Shown: positions 11,476 to 24,446 of the stretch, one piece after another
How the letters are laid out: each line of letters opens with the position of its first letter
How positions within the stretch are numbered: position 1 is the stretch's first letter
Origin: Labia minor
Taxonomy: Eukaryota > Arthropoda > Insecta > Dermaptera > Spongiphoridae
Reading direction: 5' to 3'
DNA length: 64,000 nt
NCBI GenBank assembly: GCA_963082975.1
Contig: OY720344.1
Location: 17,037,580 to 17,101,579 of the forward strand
Position numbers and translations under genes: made by a program
The notes under the pieces: model-generated
What the model was told of the DNA's origin: nothing
Database searches by the model: none
What the model saw: only the letters and a program-made list of their open reading frames with translations

Positions 11476-12381
11476 TTTAATTTTATTGTATGGAAATTCT
11501 TAAATTGATTTTAGTGTAGTGGTGTGCACTCGCTATATTATTTCCAATATTTAAATGAATTTTAGACAAATACACATTTCGACATTTTTACAAGAAATCT
11601 TTCTTGTTTTATGATGAAATTAAAAAAATTCAGAAATTATTAATATAGCATCAATGTAATTTCCACAAAATTCTTGTAAATTATTTCGAGAGATTATGTT
11701 TGTTAAAATACATTAAAATACCACTGGTGAAATATCGAAATAGAATCGGCTTTATTTTTGGCAGTTATTTTATAAAGATCTTTCTCCCTTAAAGATAAAC
11801 CAAATTTATATCTAATACCGTGAACCACTTACAATTTCTTGTTTAGACAATGCAGTGTTAAATTCTAGGAAAAGATTGCGATTCCGGCATATATTAAAAT
11901 AAGACTATATAAGAATATTCTGATAATATTTTATTTTAATCGGCCCAACCAATTTTGAGTTTATAACTTCAAAATTTCCCGGATAAAGAGACTGATAGAA
12001 TGACAGACATGAAAAGTCAAATTTGGATTCTCCAAGTCATGAAAAGTTAATATTTTCATCACTCAATAACATTCATAGAAGTTCAAACACCAAACTGCAT
12101 ATACTGTATTTATCAGGGATGTTTTTATACTGCGAGGGAATTCAAGCGATATTTCAGTAATAAAATGTACAATTTGGCGGTTTAATCTATTAAGATAGAT
12201 TAATAAATTACTACAAATTTCATAAATTATAATTTTAATGTGGATTGTACAATTTTAATTTATTTCTATTGAAAACAGTTATAATTATTAAAAAAATAAT
12301 CTTGTCTTTGTTCGTGCCATCAAAATTTTCAAACGTGCCATAGGTTCGCCATCCCTGTGTTCTATATTATTTAAAAAATTA

Positions 12382-12960
12382 TAGCTGGAGTGTCTCCACT
12401 CGACTATCTCGCAATTTGAATTGGATTAAATAACATAATATATTATATTTAAATTAAATTTAATTAATTATAAATTAAAATTGATAAATAATATTTATTA
12501 AACCAGCTCATGTTTGGCTCTTTGTTGATGGCACCACGTCACGTATGGCGCGTGAGATTTGCAGTGTTAAAAAATTAATTCTGGAACTTTCAGGGATTCA
12601 ATTAAGCTGAAATTCTATATATAGCAGTTTTATACAATTTTTAATCATGTGAAAAATTATCAAACATATGTCTTTATTTTTACGGTTACTTTAGAGGAAA
12701 AAATATCAAAACGTTGTAGGTAATGACCCTCTTCCGGTTGAGCTACATTTCTCAAAAGTTGATAGAAAACTATGAATTTTGAATAATGCCCATATACCAA
12801 ATTTCATTATTCTAGCTCAAACTGTGTTTGCCTAATCTTGTCTACATACACACATACACACCCACCCACACAGACATTTTTGTCAACCTTAGTGAAAATG
12901 ATTCAGGGACCTTCAAAACGTATAAAAACGTCAAAATCTCAACATCTGGCGAGATAATAA
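12382..12960 (-). mobile_element. HINE-like repeat, family C, copy 1
   Basis: On the minus strand the 3' end reads GCGAGATAGT, a 5-bp spacer, the hairpin GGAG-ACA-CTCC and the tail AGCTA. The partner ACTATCTCGC at the 5' end is damaged here (ATTATCTCGCC), and about 30 bp next to it are missing relative to copy 2. A TG/CA microsatellite and the core GAAATTTGGTA..ATCAACTTTTG..AACCGGAAGAGG are present. Confidence 0.65.
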
Positions 12961-13368
12961 TAAAATATAATAATAACAGAGTAGTTTTTTGATTTTATAT
13001 TTTTCACATAATTATTAATATGAAATTAGTTATAGATTTTATAATAAACATTGGCAGGTTATACTTAAAAACTTATGCTATTTATAGAATGAAGGATATC
13101 TGAATATATCTAACTTAATAAATATCATATTATAGTATAGCTTGTTTCTTTTCCCATCTTTAACCATCCGGTCTCTCACCTGATAATATCACTTATAATT
13201 AAATAGGAGGAAAATTTTAACAAAAAATAACTACATGGGCTAATAAAAATGTGTATTTTACTAATTATTAAACCAACATAAAGTATTCACACATCGACTT
13301 ATAATATATCAAAATCCTTCAAAGTTATTTTATAAGAATTATTCCTAAAGCTAAAGACTCGAAGAAAT

Positions 13369-13996
13369 TAGCTGGAGTGTCTCCACTCGACTATCTCGCA
13401 ATTTGAATTGGATTAAATAACATAATATATTATATTTAAATTAAATTTAATTAATTATAAATTATAAATAATAAATAATAAATATTAAACCAGCGCATGT
13501 TTGGCTTTTTGTTGATGGCACCACGTTACGTGTTGGCGCGTGAGATTTACAGTGTTAAAAAATTAATTCTGGTAATTTTAGCGAATCAATCAAGCTGAAA
13601 TTCTATATATAGCAGTTTTATACAATTATTAATCATGTGAAAAATTATCAAACATATATCTTTATTTTTACGGTCACTTTAGAGGAAAAAAAATCAAAAC
13701 GTTGTAGGTAATGACCCTCTTCCGGTTGACCTACATTTCTCAAAAGTTGATAGAAAACTATGAATTTTGAATAATGCCCATGTACCAAATTTCATCATTC
13801 TAGCTCAAACCGTTTTTGCGTAATCTTGCCTACATACATACACACACACAAACACACACACACACACACACACACATACAGACATTTTTCTCAACCTTAG
13901 TGAAAATGATTCAGGAACCTTCAAAACGTATAAAAACATCAAAATCTCAACATCGAAAATTTTCGTGATCGCAATACTATCTCTGGCGAGATAGTA
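13369..13996 (-). mobile_element. HINE-like repeat, family C, copy 2 (complete)
   Basis: It has the same layout as copy 1, in the same orientation 1 kb downstream, and is closely similar. The 5' inverted repeat ACTATCTCGCC is intact, followed by the GCGATCACGAAAATTTTC segment and a longer CA run (about 13841-13876). Confidence 0.65.
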
Positions 13997-14364
13997 AAAA
14001 TATAACTAAAAATTGATGACTTAATTTATCTAATATTATTATATATTTTGGTCATTTTTATTATTTTTTTTTAATATTTTTTTGTGTTTAAATGTAAGTA
14101 TTTATTGGTGATTGATATTAAGAATTTCATATAAAGCCCTAAAACGGCTTAGACATTCGAAATTATTTTTGAGTGTGTCATTAAGAATTTACGAATATAA
14201 TTTTAGATGTATATTAAACTTTAGTAATGTCGTTTTTGTCAATTTTGTTTTATTTTTTACTTTTTTTTTATCTAATGAAGATTTTATCTTCCAGCTGCTC
14301 CTGTTTATATGCTGGACAGGCCGGGAGTTTGACTACTCCTTATCTAATTTATCACTCTTTGAAG

Positions 14365-17300
14365 ATGACACGGAACGGCTCGAGGGGTATGTATAATTTA
14401 TATACTACTATTTATTTCTTCATAAAGGACACTTTGAACATCGTAAATGTATGCATGCATGCTTCAGTGAGATAGAATAAAACTCCCTTATGAGAAAATA
14501 ATTTAACATTTAGGTCAATTTTACTTAACTATTTATCAATATTGACTTCTTTATACAATATATAAATATTTATTAATACAAATAAGATAAATATATTATA
14601 ATATAAATAAATATATATATATATATATATATACAAACACACACACACATACACGAGGTTGTTCAAAAGAAAAGGTGAATTTTGAATTTTCGTGTGCTGT
14701 GTACATTCGATTATCGAATTTTTTTTTTTGTTATGTTGGTACACATATGTTGACATTATCAGCCACTTTGGATTAGTAGTTTGTTTTTGATAACTGAAAA
14801 AATTAGTCACGTTTTTGAGTGTTCTTCAATTTTTTAAAGAATTTGAATTAAATTTTGCGTTAAAAATGGTAAAAAGTGCTCCAACACACTTAAAATGTTG
14901 ACTGTGGTATTCGACGAATCTACTTTGTCTCAAAAAAATGTTTATAAGTGGTACAAGCGCTTTCAAAAAAGCACACCAAGTTTGATCATATGTGAAGGTT
15001 TTGCTCATTGTTTTCTTCGATTACAATGGCGTGGTGCATCATGAGTGGCACTGGTTGTACAGTAAAGTTATCCAACGTTTGCGTGAAGCTCACACATCAT
15101 TGATTGTTCGTAATTTTGTGGCCAAAAACAACACCGTAATCATGCGTCAACCACCGTATTCACCAGATTTGGCTCCCTGCGATTTTTTTCTATTCCCAAA
15201 ACTGAAGATACCAATGAAAGGAAAGGGTTTTACCACAATTTATTAGATAAAGTCGGAATCGGAGAGCTGATGCCCATACCGAGAAGCGCATTTCAGAAGT
15301 GTTTCGACGATTGGAAGAAGCGCTGGCATAAGTGCATTATATCTGAGAGGAATTACTTTGAAGGGGACAAAATGGATATTAATGAATAAATAAATACTTT
15401 TCGAAATAAAACAAAATTCACCTTTTCTTTTGAACAAACCACGTGTATATTATATATACTATATATATATATAATGATCAAAAACATAATACTATAATCA
15501 AATCATTTATAAGACAATGAATTGGTTTGATTATTATCAATATCATATTATAAATTCGCTGCTCATTAGACACTAAGTGTAAATTAATCAAAATCTGTTC
15601 AACTTTTATATTTGTATTTCTTTGTCCTTGAAAACATGGAATAAATATATTCATTTGACCCTTTTTGCATAAATAAAATGTTAAAATGAGAAAAATTATA
15701 AAGATTAAAATATAAAATATTTTCTTAATAATACTTGTTAAAAAAATTTCTGTATAAAGGAATATATTTCATTCAATAATTTATCTTTATCTTGTTTTTT
15801 TAGACAATAAATTATATTTAAATTTTTTATTATACATATTCAGCTGAAATAGTTATTTTATTTATTTTAAACATTAATGTCAGGTTTCTTTCTTTTGTAA
15901 TTGCCAACTTTCATCACCTCCTATCATCCAAGGCTCTTTTCTTTATAGGAAAAATATTATCATTGAAATAAATAGAGTAAATGATATTGAGATTAATAAT
16001 GAATTTCATCTATTTTTCTATATATTTTGAATTGATTCCATTAAAAAGTTTCTAATAAGGTTGATAACATTTTTTTTTATTTTATTTTTGAAAATTATAA
16101 TTTTTCGTAACTAAAATACAATTAATATGAAATTATTTTTGAACCATCCAATAAAAGGCAATATCAATATATGTATATATAAGAAAGAAGATTAAATTTC
16201 ATTTGATATTTCAGAACTATTTATTAATATTATTCATAAAAATTAATATATATCTTACATAAATATAATTATAATCAAAAAAATATGGATGGGAATTATA
16301 TTTTGTAGGACTAAGTTCGCGCTTGTAGAGTAATCGAGAGTGTAGAGAGCTGGTCACTCTCAACCAACACTTTATCACTTTCGACTCCGGAGCAACATGT
16401 GCACTAACGTTTCAATATAAAATTTCTTTCTTATGAATCGATGGAAAATATACCTGGCCAAAAGAATTCAGGACTAGAACTAAGAAAAATGAGCTCATTG
16501 ATTTTTGCCTAAGCCAGTGGTTTCCAACCTTTCTGTACCGGCGCCCCCCCTTTTTTTAAAAAAAAATTCTTGCGCCTCCCTTATTTTTTTAAATAATCTA
16601 ATTTCATAAATACTCACATAATATAGTAATTTATTTAATGGGCTACAAAATAACACATACACATTACACTCCACACACACTCAATTAATCAAAAACATAT
16701 TATAGATTATTATAGATTTTAGAAAAAAATTGGTTCTAATACATTCTCCCCCCCCCCCCTCCCCCCTTACAAGTCTCGCGCACCCAAGGGAGGTGCGTCC
16801 CACAGGTTGGAAAATACTGGCCTAAGCATTGCAAAATATAAATAAAAATGTTGCTAGTACAATCCACATCTTATCTATTAAGATGTAATACACCCTCCAT
16901 TCCAAAAGAAACCGAACTTTTAAAAAAATAGTACCACTAATGCCATCAGTTGTATTATTGTATAAATTTCATGACATTTGGATGCATACAACAAAAGTTA
17001 TTGCGTTTCAAATGTCAGTGTGTTTTGTACACCGGTCGGAAAATGAGTTTCAAACAAAGAGCTGCAATTGATTTTTATGTTAAACTTGGTAAAACTTTTA
17101 CTGAAACGCATCAAATGCTACAAAATGCATATGGAGATGATTGTCTATCCCGTACGCAAGCTTACGAGTGGTTCGGGCGATTCAAATCGGGTAGACCGTC
17201 CCAGAACCGGATTTTTACGATTCAAAAGGAATTATCCACAAAGAATTTGTTCCACCCGGAGAGTTTTACTTAGGCGTCATGAAGCGTTTGCTGGCGAGAA

Positions 17301-20300
17301 ATGACCCTTGATCTAATAAAGGTGGCTAGCGTTTACCTTCTGCTGGTTAGACAGACCGAGCTCGGACATAGAGGTGAGAGGAAGGATGCGAAGAGAGTGT
17401 TGTCCGTGAAGAAAGTAGATTTGTGTTCAATAACTCATGAGACATTTTTTTTTAATATTTTCTTTTTAAGTTTTCATTTCTTTTTGTGTTTAATAAATGT
17501 AATTTGAAATATATTTCAGATAAATTCAAATAAATCTAAATTATTTTAACTTGTAACTTGTGATTTAATCAGTGAAAACCTGGCTACAAAGACAAAGAGC
17601 TTAAGCCTAAACTAAAAATTAAAAAATGAAAAAAAATGTGAGGACTGCTACTTTTCAAATATGGAAGAATTGAACTAGATTACATTTGAACATATTCTGG
17701 ATATATTGCTCTAATATTGTCCTTTATATGAACTCAAAAAGTATTTAGATGAATATGAAGAAAATTATACTATATTTGCCTTTAATTTTCAAAATCTTTT
17801 AATCTTCATTTTTTATTTGATTTACCCTTATTTCAACCTGAAACTTTATATATTTAATTTATCATCTCGATATTTATTTATTGAAGAAATCTTTATACAA
17901 ATTATATATTATTTCTATATACCCTTTTTGCGGTTCCAAAACAAAATTAAACATACAATCTTGAAAAAAAAAACAAAAAAACAACAAAATAGGAAAAAAA
18001 ATACAAATAAAAGGGTCCAAAACAAAAAAGAAATCAACATAATCAAACAAAATTAAAAAAAAAAGAGAGAGAAAAGAAAAACACAGTAACAATAAAAAAC
18101 TTATGATGGTATTCACACCATTCCCACTCATCACAATGAAATAATTTAACCCCTCATGCCGGGAACCCGAATACGTACTCGAGCGACAAAATCTATCGTA
18201 ACGGCGGGACCCCGAGTCCGTACACGCCGGCTTCCAGCGTTTATTTCTCTGCCATATCTCGATCAATTTTGAAAATTTTTGCACTTTTTATAACTGCAAT
18301 AATTACACTTTCTCTTTTTTCTACTTTTTTTATTGTTTTTTTTCAAACACATATTTTTTCAAAGAAGAAAAAACTTTGTTTTTTCGAGAGTCTTCAAAAC
18401 TCAATTTCTAGCTAAGCTGATTAATTTTTTTATATACAAAGAAACAACTTCCCTTGACATCTCTTGAAAATTTCACAAATTTATGTTGAGTAGTTTATGA
18501 GATATTAATTATTTTATGTACGAGTGCAAGAAAGAACATTTTTCGCTCATTTAATTCCCGCCAGAGCGCTGGCATAGGAAAATTTAATTCCCGGTTTGAG
18601 GGGTTAAAAAAATAAATAAATTCAATTTTTCAACACTTATTTACACATTTTTATTGAGATCCTGCTTCTCCCCGCTTCATTCATTCATTATCAATTTCAA
18701 TACTTATACAGATCCATGAGATGCAAGACGTTTCCGATGTTCAACAGAACCTCAATATAATTATTATAATATGTATCATAAGTATTTCAAATAATTTGTA
18801 CATATACATTCCTGATTTTTCTAATATTTAAATCTTTTTTTTTACATCTAATGTCAATATATATACTACTAATAATAAAATAAACAGGAGAGAATTATTT
18901 AAATAATGTTTAAAAATTTTATTTTAGATTTATAGATAAATAATCTTATAATTTTTATAGGTGAGGAGCATTCGCTCCTTCTTTTTCTGCGCCGAGTGGG
19001 CGGCGGCGAACTGTCCTCGTCCTCGACAACATCGACATCCCCGTCGCCCAGCTACGGTACTGTAGCCATGCCAAGTTTAAAGTCGTTAATGGCAAGTCGC
19101 CGGGCTGCCATGGGACCAGTTTCCACGAATACGGCAGCATCCACCTCGCAAGCTGCTGGGGCCACCGCCCCTCTACTCCAGAGGTCATTATCCAAAAATA
19201 TTATTAATAATACTTAGTCATAATTTGGAAAAAAACAAAACAGTAAAATGTTCATTCTTCATTCTTGTGAAATTTTATTAAATTATTTAATATACATATT
19301 ATTAAATGTGTTATATTAAAAATAAGTATTAAATTTTTTTTCGTTATCTCCGCTCATGAGATATTTAAATAATATTTACATTTATTTTTTTTTATTTGAA
19401 TTTAAGTGCTTCTTAAATTATTAAATCTACTTAATATAATGATTTTAATATAATTAATACATTTAATAATTTTATTTGTTTACAATTTGTTTACAAATAT
19501 TATTCAGTCAAAATCATTTCTCTGAGCATATAACAACAAAATGAAGGCAAAATTGGAGAAATTAATTTTTTAATATTTATAATTTATGTTTATGTTTTTA
19601 TGTTCTAGATAATTGATTGATTTCATTAAATTTATAAATAAATAAAAAAAATATTAAATTTTATTTAGACTAAATAAATGATCATTTATTAATATATTTC
19701 CAAATTTTGATTAATTTTTTTATATAATATTATTTTGTATTTAATTATCTCATAATTTTTTTAGGTCCAGCTGCTCTGATGGCTCACCTTTGGCTGGACC
19801 TTCCCAAGCTACAGGCGTATTCTTAAAACGTCGCCGTGATAGTCTTGAAGGTTCAGCTGGAAGTGATTCTGAAGCACCCCTGCCACTTCTTCGCGCCAAA
19901 GGACCCTCTTGTTCTAGCCTACCCCGAGTACCTGCCATTTCGGTCAGTCCTGCTGAACCCGGCGAGTTGAGAAAATGTGAGACTGTCGTCACACTAAGCA
20001 ATCTCATGCTCAATCAACAGGTATTATTTATTATTACTGTATATTTTTCATAATTAATTGAATATAAGACTATAAATTTCATATAAAATTAACAAATTGG
20101 AACTGTTTTTCAACATGATGCAAATCTCTTTATAATTACAAATATTAATCGAAAAATATTTATAATATAACCCATTAAAACAAAAAGAAAAATTGATTTC
20201 TATTAATTGAATTTTAGTGTTTAAAACATTTCTGTACCATTAATCATATTTTTTATATAATAAAAGTTTACCACAACTTTAGTTTTTTTCTAATATTTTT

Positions 20301-23009
20301 AGAATGTAATACTTTCTATTTTATTTAATTTTTACAATAACCGCATTATATCTTATAATTTTTATTTTATTTTATTTCTCTAATTTCAATATTGATATTG
20401 ATTTAAATTATAAATTCAAAAACTCATATTAATTTAAATATGTTTTTTATATTGATTATTATAATATTAATTTCGTTTATTTGGTTTTTTTTTTACAGCC
20501 GTTGCGACCAGTAAATCGATTACGAGTTCCACCCCCCACTGATCTCCCTCCAAGTAGGGTCTGTTCTCGATGCTCATCTCTTTTATCTATGGCTGGAAGT
20601 TCTTCAAGATATTCATTAAATACAACTAGCGGTACTTTTGTTCCCTCTGGATCTTCAACTGCACTTGCAGGGTCTCTCACCTCATCTCTCCCTCCAACAA
20701 TATTATGCAAATTGTGCCTCTCTGAAGTGCCCATGCCGGATTCCGTTGAAATACTTCGATGCAGTTGTCGCTTTTGTAAAGAGGTATAGAAATTATAATC
20801 TTTTTTTTTTAATCAAAAAATATCTTTCAAATTTATTTTTAACTTTAACCATCGGATATGACTATTATATTATTTATTGAATTTTATAAATGATTAATTA
20901 ATTTTATCTAATATAATTATTATTATCATCAAATTTTTAAAATTTATATTTATTTTTTCTTTCATTAGTTCAATTGAATTTATTTAATATTTTTCATCCG
21001 TTATAGTGTATGAAAGCTTACGTCGAATTTGAAATCAACGAAGGTGCTTATGATATTTCATGCCCCGATGCTCAGTGTGAAAATGAAGGTGTAATTACCT
21101 TACAGGAAGTTGCCCAACTAGTCTCTTCAGAAATGATGGATAAATATCATCGATTTCGTCTAAATAGAGGTAAATTATCTAATTTTTCATTATATTATTA
21201 TTATTTTTAATAAATTAATCTTCATTTCATTTATTTAGAATAACATCAACAACTCAAAATAATTTTATAATAAATGTATTTCACATAGATAATTGAGAGA
21301 ATTATTACAATAGTATCATGATTACCCTATTCAGAAGCATTTCACAAGAATTTTATTTTATTTTGATCTTTTTAAAAAATAAATTATTATACAATTATAT
21401 TATTCTTTTATAAATTGATGTCTAAATTTAAATTTTATTAAAGATATTAGATATTATAACCAATATTAAAATATTAGATAAATAATTACAAAGGTTTTTT
21501 ATAGAAGCAAAAGTAAAAAATAATAATTTAAGTTTTAAGTTTAAATGAATCCTTGTTTAGACTCACTAAGGATAGGAACTAACACCACAACTAAAAAATA
21601 GTCACTATTTTCTCGATTTATCATTTAGAGAAGATTATTCTTTTAAAAAAATAAATTCAATTTCTTTGCAGAAGTGGATTTAGACGCTAGTAGAACTTGG
21701 TGTCCTAGAGCGGGTTGTGAAACTGTTTGCACTGTCTGCTCTTCTGGTGGATGTATACCACAAGCTGTGCATTGTCCTACATGTTCATCAGATTTCTGCT
21801 CAAATTGCCGAGGCAGCTGGCATGCTGGCCTTTCTTGTGAGGATCAAGCTAATCGCCGTCCAAATGGCACTGACAGAGGCGGGCCTTCTTCGCCTCACGG
21901 TATTCCATTTGATTCCGATCTTATTAAATGCTGTCCTATGTGCAATGTTCCAATTGAGAAAGATGAGGGATGCGCTCAAATGATGTGTAAACGTTGTAAA
22001 CATGTCTTCTGCTGGTATTGCCTTGCGTCACTTGATGTAAGTTAAAATTAATTTTTTTTCTATCAAATCTTCCTTTAAATTGTCATGCTATTGGGTCCTT
22101 GTTCTTCTTATCAGTCGTTTTCCAATTAGTTTACAAACTTAAATTAATAAAAAAAACTTCTCAATAGTTTTTCTTCATCCATTCAAACCACGTAACCTCG
22201 ATCTTATGATTTATTTTAATCTCCATATATAATTCCTCGTTCTCTTGTTATTTCATCTTTTTTGGGCCCATAAATTCTATCAATCATCCTATTTCCAAAT
22301 ATCTTGAATCCATTCTCCTCCCATTCATATAATATAGTACGGCAACTAACAAATAGTTTTATCAGTAATCAAGTTTTTTAATGAACTTGGTTAATATAAG
22401 CTTTATGTGTTCCTAATTTTAATTTCTGTATTTTATATCCTTCATATTAATCAAAGAAATATTAAAAGATAGAGAGAAGAAATTATTATAATTAATTAAA
22501 TAAATTCTTAGAACTATAATGTAATATTTTGTTTTTGTTTTCCTAATTTTAAAATATTCATCTCTTCTTTGGCATCCCTTTCAATGCTGAACATCCGTAT
22601 TTAATTTACTTTTCTTATTTTTGTCAAATGCTCTTGAAAATATAGTTTATAAAATTTCTAAATTGTATATATGTATATATATATTATAAACTATATAACA
22701 TAAAGAATTGTATCGTTTTGTGATTTGATACTAAAAATATTTACAAATATGTTTTCTTTTTAATAGGATGACTTTTTACTTCGACATTATGACAAAGGCC
22801 CATGCAAGAATAAACTTGGTCATTCACGAGCTTCTGTCATCTGGCATCGGACACAAGTGATTGGAATTTTTGCTGGTTTTGGAATTCTACTACTTGTGGC
22901 CTCTCCTTTACTTCTACTAGCTGCGCCTTGTATTGTTTGTTGTAAATGTCGTGTATGCAGTGGCGGAACAAAACTAGACGCTGACGATGACCTTCCAGAT
23001 GTTCCGTGA
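14365..23009 (+). CDS. RNF144A: RNF144-type RBR E3 ubiquitin-protein ligase
   Basis: Exons as read: 14295-14386 (ATG at 14365), 18961-19183, 19765-20020, 20499-20783, 21007-21169, 21672-22036 and 22767-23009. All junctions keep frame and give about 518 aa. The RBR module runs from about residue 237: RING1 ([18 protein letters not shown]), IBR with paired CxxC ([12 protein letters not shown]), and RING2 with catalytic Cys417 in DEGCAQMMC. Then follow [16 protein letters not shown] and one membrane helix at about 469-492, the hallmark tail of vertebrate RNF144A/B. Family knowledge: RBR ligases take ubiquitin onto the RING2 Cys before transfer; RNF144 proteins are membrane-anchored. About 235 extra Ser/Pro-rich residues precede RING1, whereas human RNF144A (about 292 aa) starts close to its RBR. 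The start exon is the least certain: it is chosen because it alone donates the one base needed by exon 2. If wrong, MPSLKSLM in exon 2 is the fallback start. An AATAAA follows the stop near 23045. Confidence 0.88.
14652..15446 (+). mobile_element. Mariner copy with both ends, transposase broken
   Basis: ITRs are ACGAGGTTGTTCAAAAGAAA and TTTTCTTTTGAACAAACCACGT. The transposase is in pieces: an N-terminal part near 14865-14995 ([13 protein letters not shown]), then 14992-15246 with [27 protein letters not shown], then a frameshift after GKGFTT and a tail with [14 protein letters not shown]. The middle, including the first catalytic Asp region, is largely deleted. It lies in RNF144 intron 1, same strand. 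Confidence 0.8.
16515..16819. mobile_element. hAT MITE with perfect 8-bp target duplication
   Basis: Ends CAGTGGTTTCCAACCT and AGGTTGGAAAATACTG are inverted. The flanks are both GCCTAAGC (16507-16514 and 16820-16827). The interior has C-rich tracts (GCGCCCCCCC; CTCCCCCCCCCCCTCCCCCC) and no transposase. It sits in RNF144 intron 1. Confidence 0.85.
16889..17300 (+). mobile_element. Mariner N-terminal fragment (second family)
   Basis: The open frame at 16950-17273 includes [19 protein letters not shown] and [19 protein letters not shown], the N-terminal helix-turn-helix region of mellifera/mauritiana-type mariner transposases. An ITR-like CATTCCAAAAGAAACCGAAC lies about 60 bp upstream. The catalytic domain is absent after about 17300. 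Confidence 0.75.
18150..18603. mobile_element. piggyBac-like MITE flanked by TTAA
   Basis: TTAA at 18146-18149 and 18604-18607 flank the ends CCCCTCATGCCGGGAA and TTCCCGGTTTGAGGGG (inverted, imperfect). TTAA duplication and CCC-starting ends fit the piggyBac superfamily. There is no transposase. It lies in RNF144 intron 1, only about 350 bp upstream of exon 2. Confidence 0.6.
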
Positions 23010-24415
23010 TTAAAACTTTCTTTCATTTGTTTATCCGAGAACCTATGAATAAAAAAAAAGAAATACACTTAAATAGGAAGAAAAATAAATTAAAGTTGTT
23101 ATTTATTTCATAAACTTTTCAATTTCTTCAAAAGGAAAGACAATATTGAAGTAACCATGTGACTGCATATTAATTAAAATAAAATTAATTAATAAATTAA
23201 TGATAAATATAGAAGATAATGTGAGATATTTTGTTAGATTTTTGTTTTTATTTTCGTTTTAAAAAATCCAATATAATATTCCTTTCTAGCATTTTGCCAG
23301 GATTTTCATTATTTATAAATTCAATTCTACTTAACTCATTATTTAGTTTCCAAATCATAATATAATGTCCCAGATATGTATATTATTAATAATTATTATC
23401 AATTTAATACATTCAGATTAATTTAAAATTGTTTGTATTTGAAATTATTTTTTAATGTACTTTTTTATCAATGTATATATATTTTCATATTTCTTATTTA
23501 GATAATAATAATAATAATATTAATAATAAAATAATATTAATAACAACATAATAATAAAATGTATTAATAATAATAATAAATTTAAATATTAAAAATTTCC
23601 CTTTTTCACATATATTATTAATCTATGGTGGACTAAACATTTTTTTAAATAAAATTAAGTACAAAAATGCAATATAAAGAAATCCATTTATTTTTCATGA
23701 TTTATTCGGTATTCGCTTTTAAAATATTGTATTTTTTGAAATATTCTCTAGTCATTAAAATGTTTCCCTTAATATTATTTCTTAATTCATTTTGCCGAAA
23801 TAGAGAATATTACTACTATATTTTATTCGGAAATTTTTAATGAACAGAAATATTTTTAACAAAGCTGATACATTCATATGAGAATTTTGTAGATAAAAAT
23901 CAATAAAAATTAAAATAACACTTCTATTTTTAATAATATATAGAAACTATTTACCTATTTAATAAATCAAAATAAGTAAATACTTAATAATAAACTGTAG
24001 TAAACTAATAAATAGAATATTTTTACTTAAGAATCTTAAAAAAGCTTAATTAAAAATACATATATTTACCACTATTTTTACACATCTAACGATCTCTCTT
24101 TATACTTAAAATATTTTTATATGAAAAGAAAACTTACTGACTAGTCATATTCTTAATTTATTTTCTCTGGCAAAATGCTTATATAATTAATACTTAAGAA
24201 AAAGTATGTATTTTTTAAAAATTTGGGAAAAATTGTTTTATTTATATACATATGTACATAAAATATGCATATATAAATATGCATGTTTTTATTTGAGTTT
24301 TTAAAATATGATTTATATATATATACATTTAATATTCTCTCTGTGATCTTGATATATAAAAAAAAAATCGTTATTCTTGTTGTGTTTTGTATATATATAT
24401 ATATTTAATAAATAC

Positions 24416-24446
<31 letters not shown>

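Larger units (their letters stand above)
10270..12357. mobile_element. Composite hAT-like element with nested insertions
   Basis: The left end CAGGGATGGCGAACTTTT is mirrored by the right end TAGGTTCGCCATCCCTG, with GTGCCA-type subterminal motifs on both sides, as in hAT elements. A SINE-like copy (10553-10845) and a family R HINE (10852-11475) lie inside. I find no matching 8-bp duplication (ATATCTTC versus TGTTCTAT), so the two ends may belong to different copies or be rearranged. No transposase frame remains. Confidence 0.5.

Noticed and set aside
10270..12357. A single clean hAT insertion
   Set aside because: Ends are inverted, but the flanking octamers (ATATCTTC and TGTTCTAT) do not match, so I list it only as composite and uncertain.
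17817..18284. Overlapping open frames at 17817-18056 (+) and 17874-18284 (-) as genes
   Set aside because: They are low-complexity K/N/I or F/L/I translations, partly of the TTAA-flanked MITE, with no domain.
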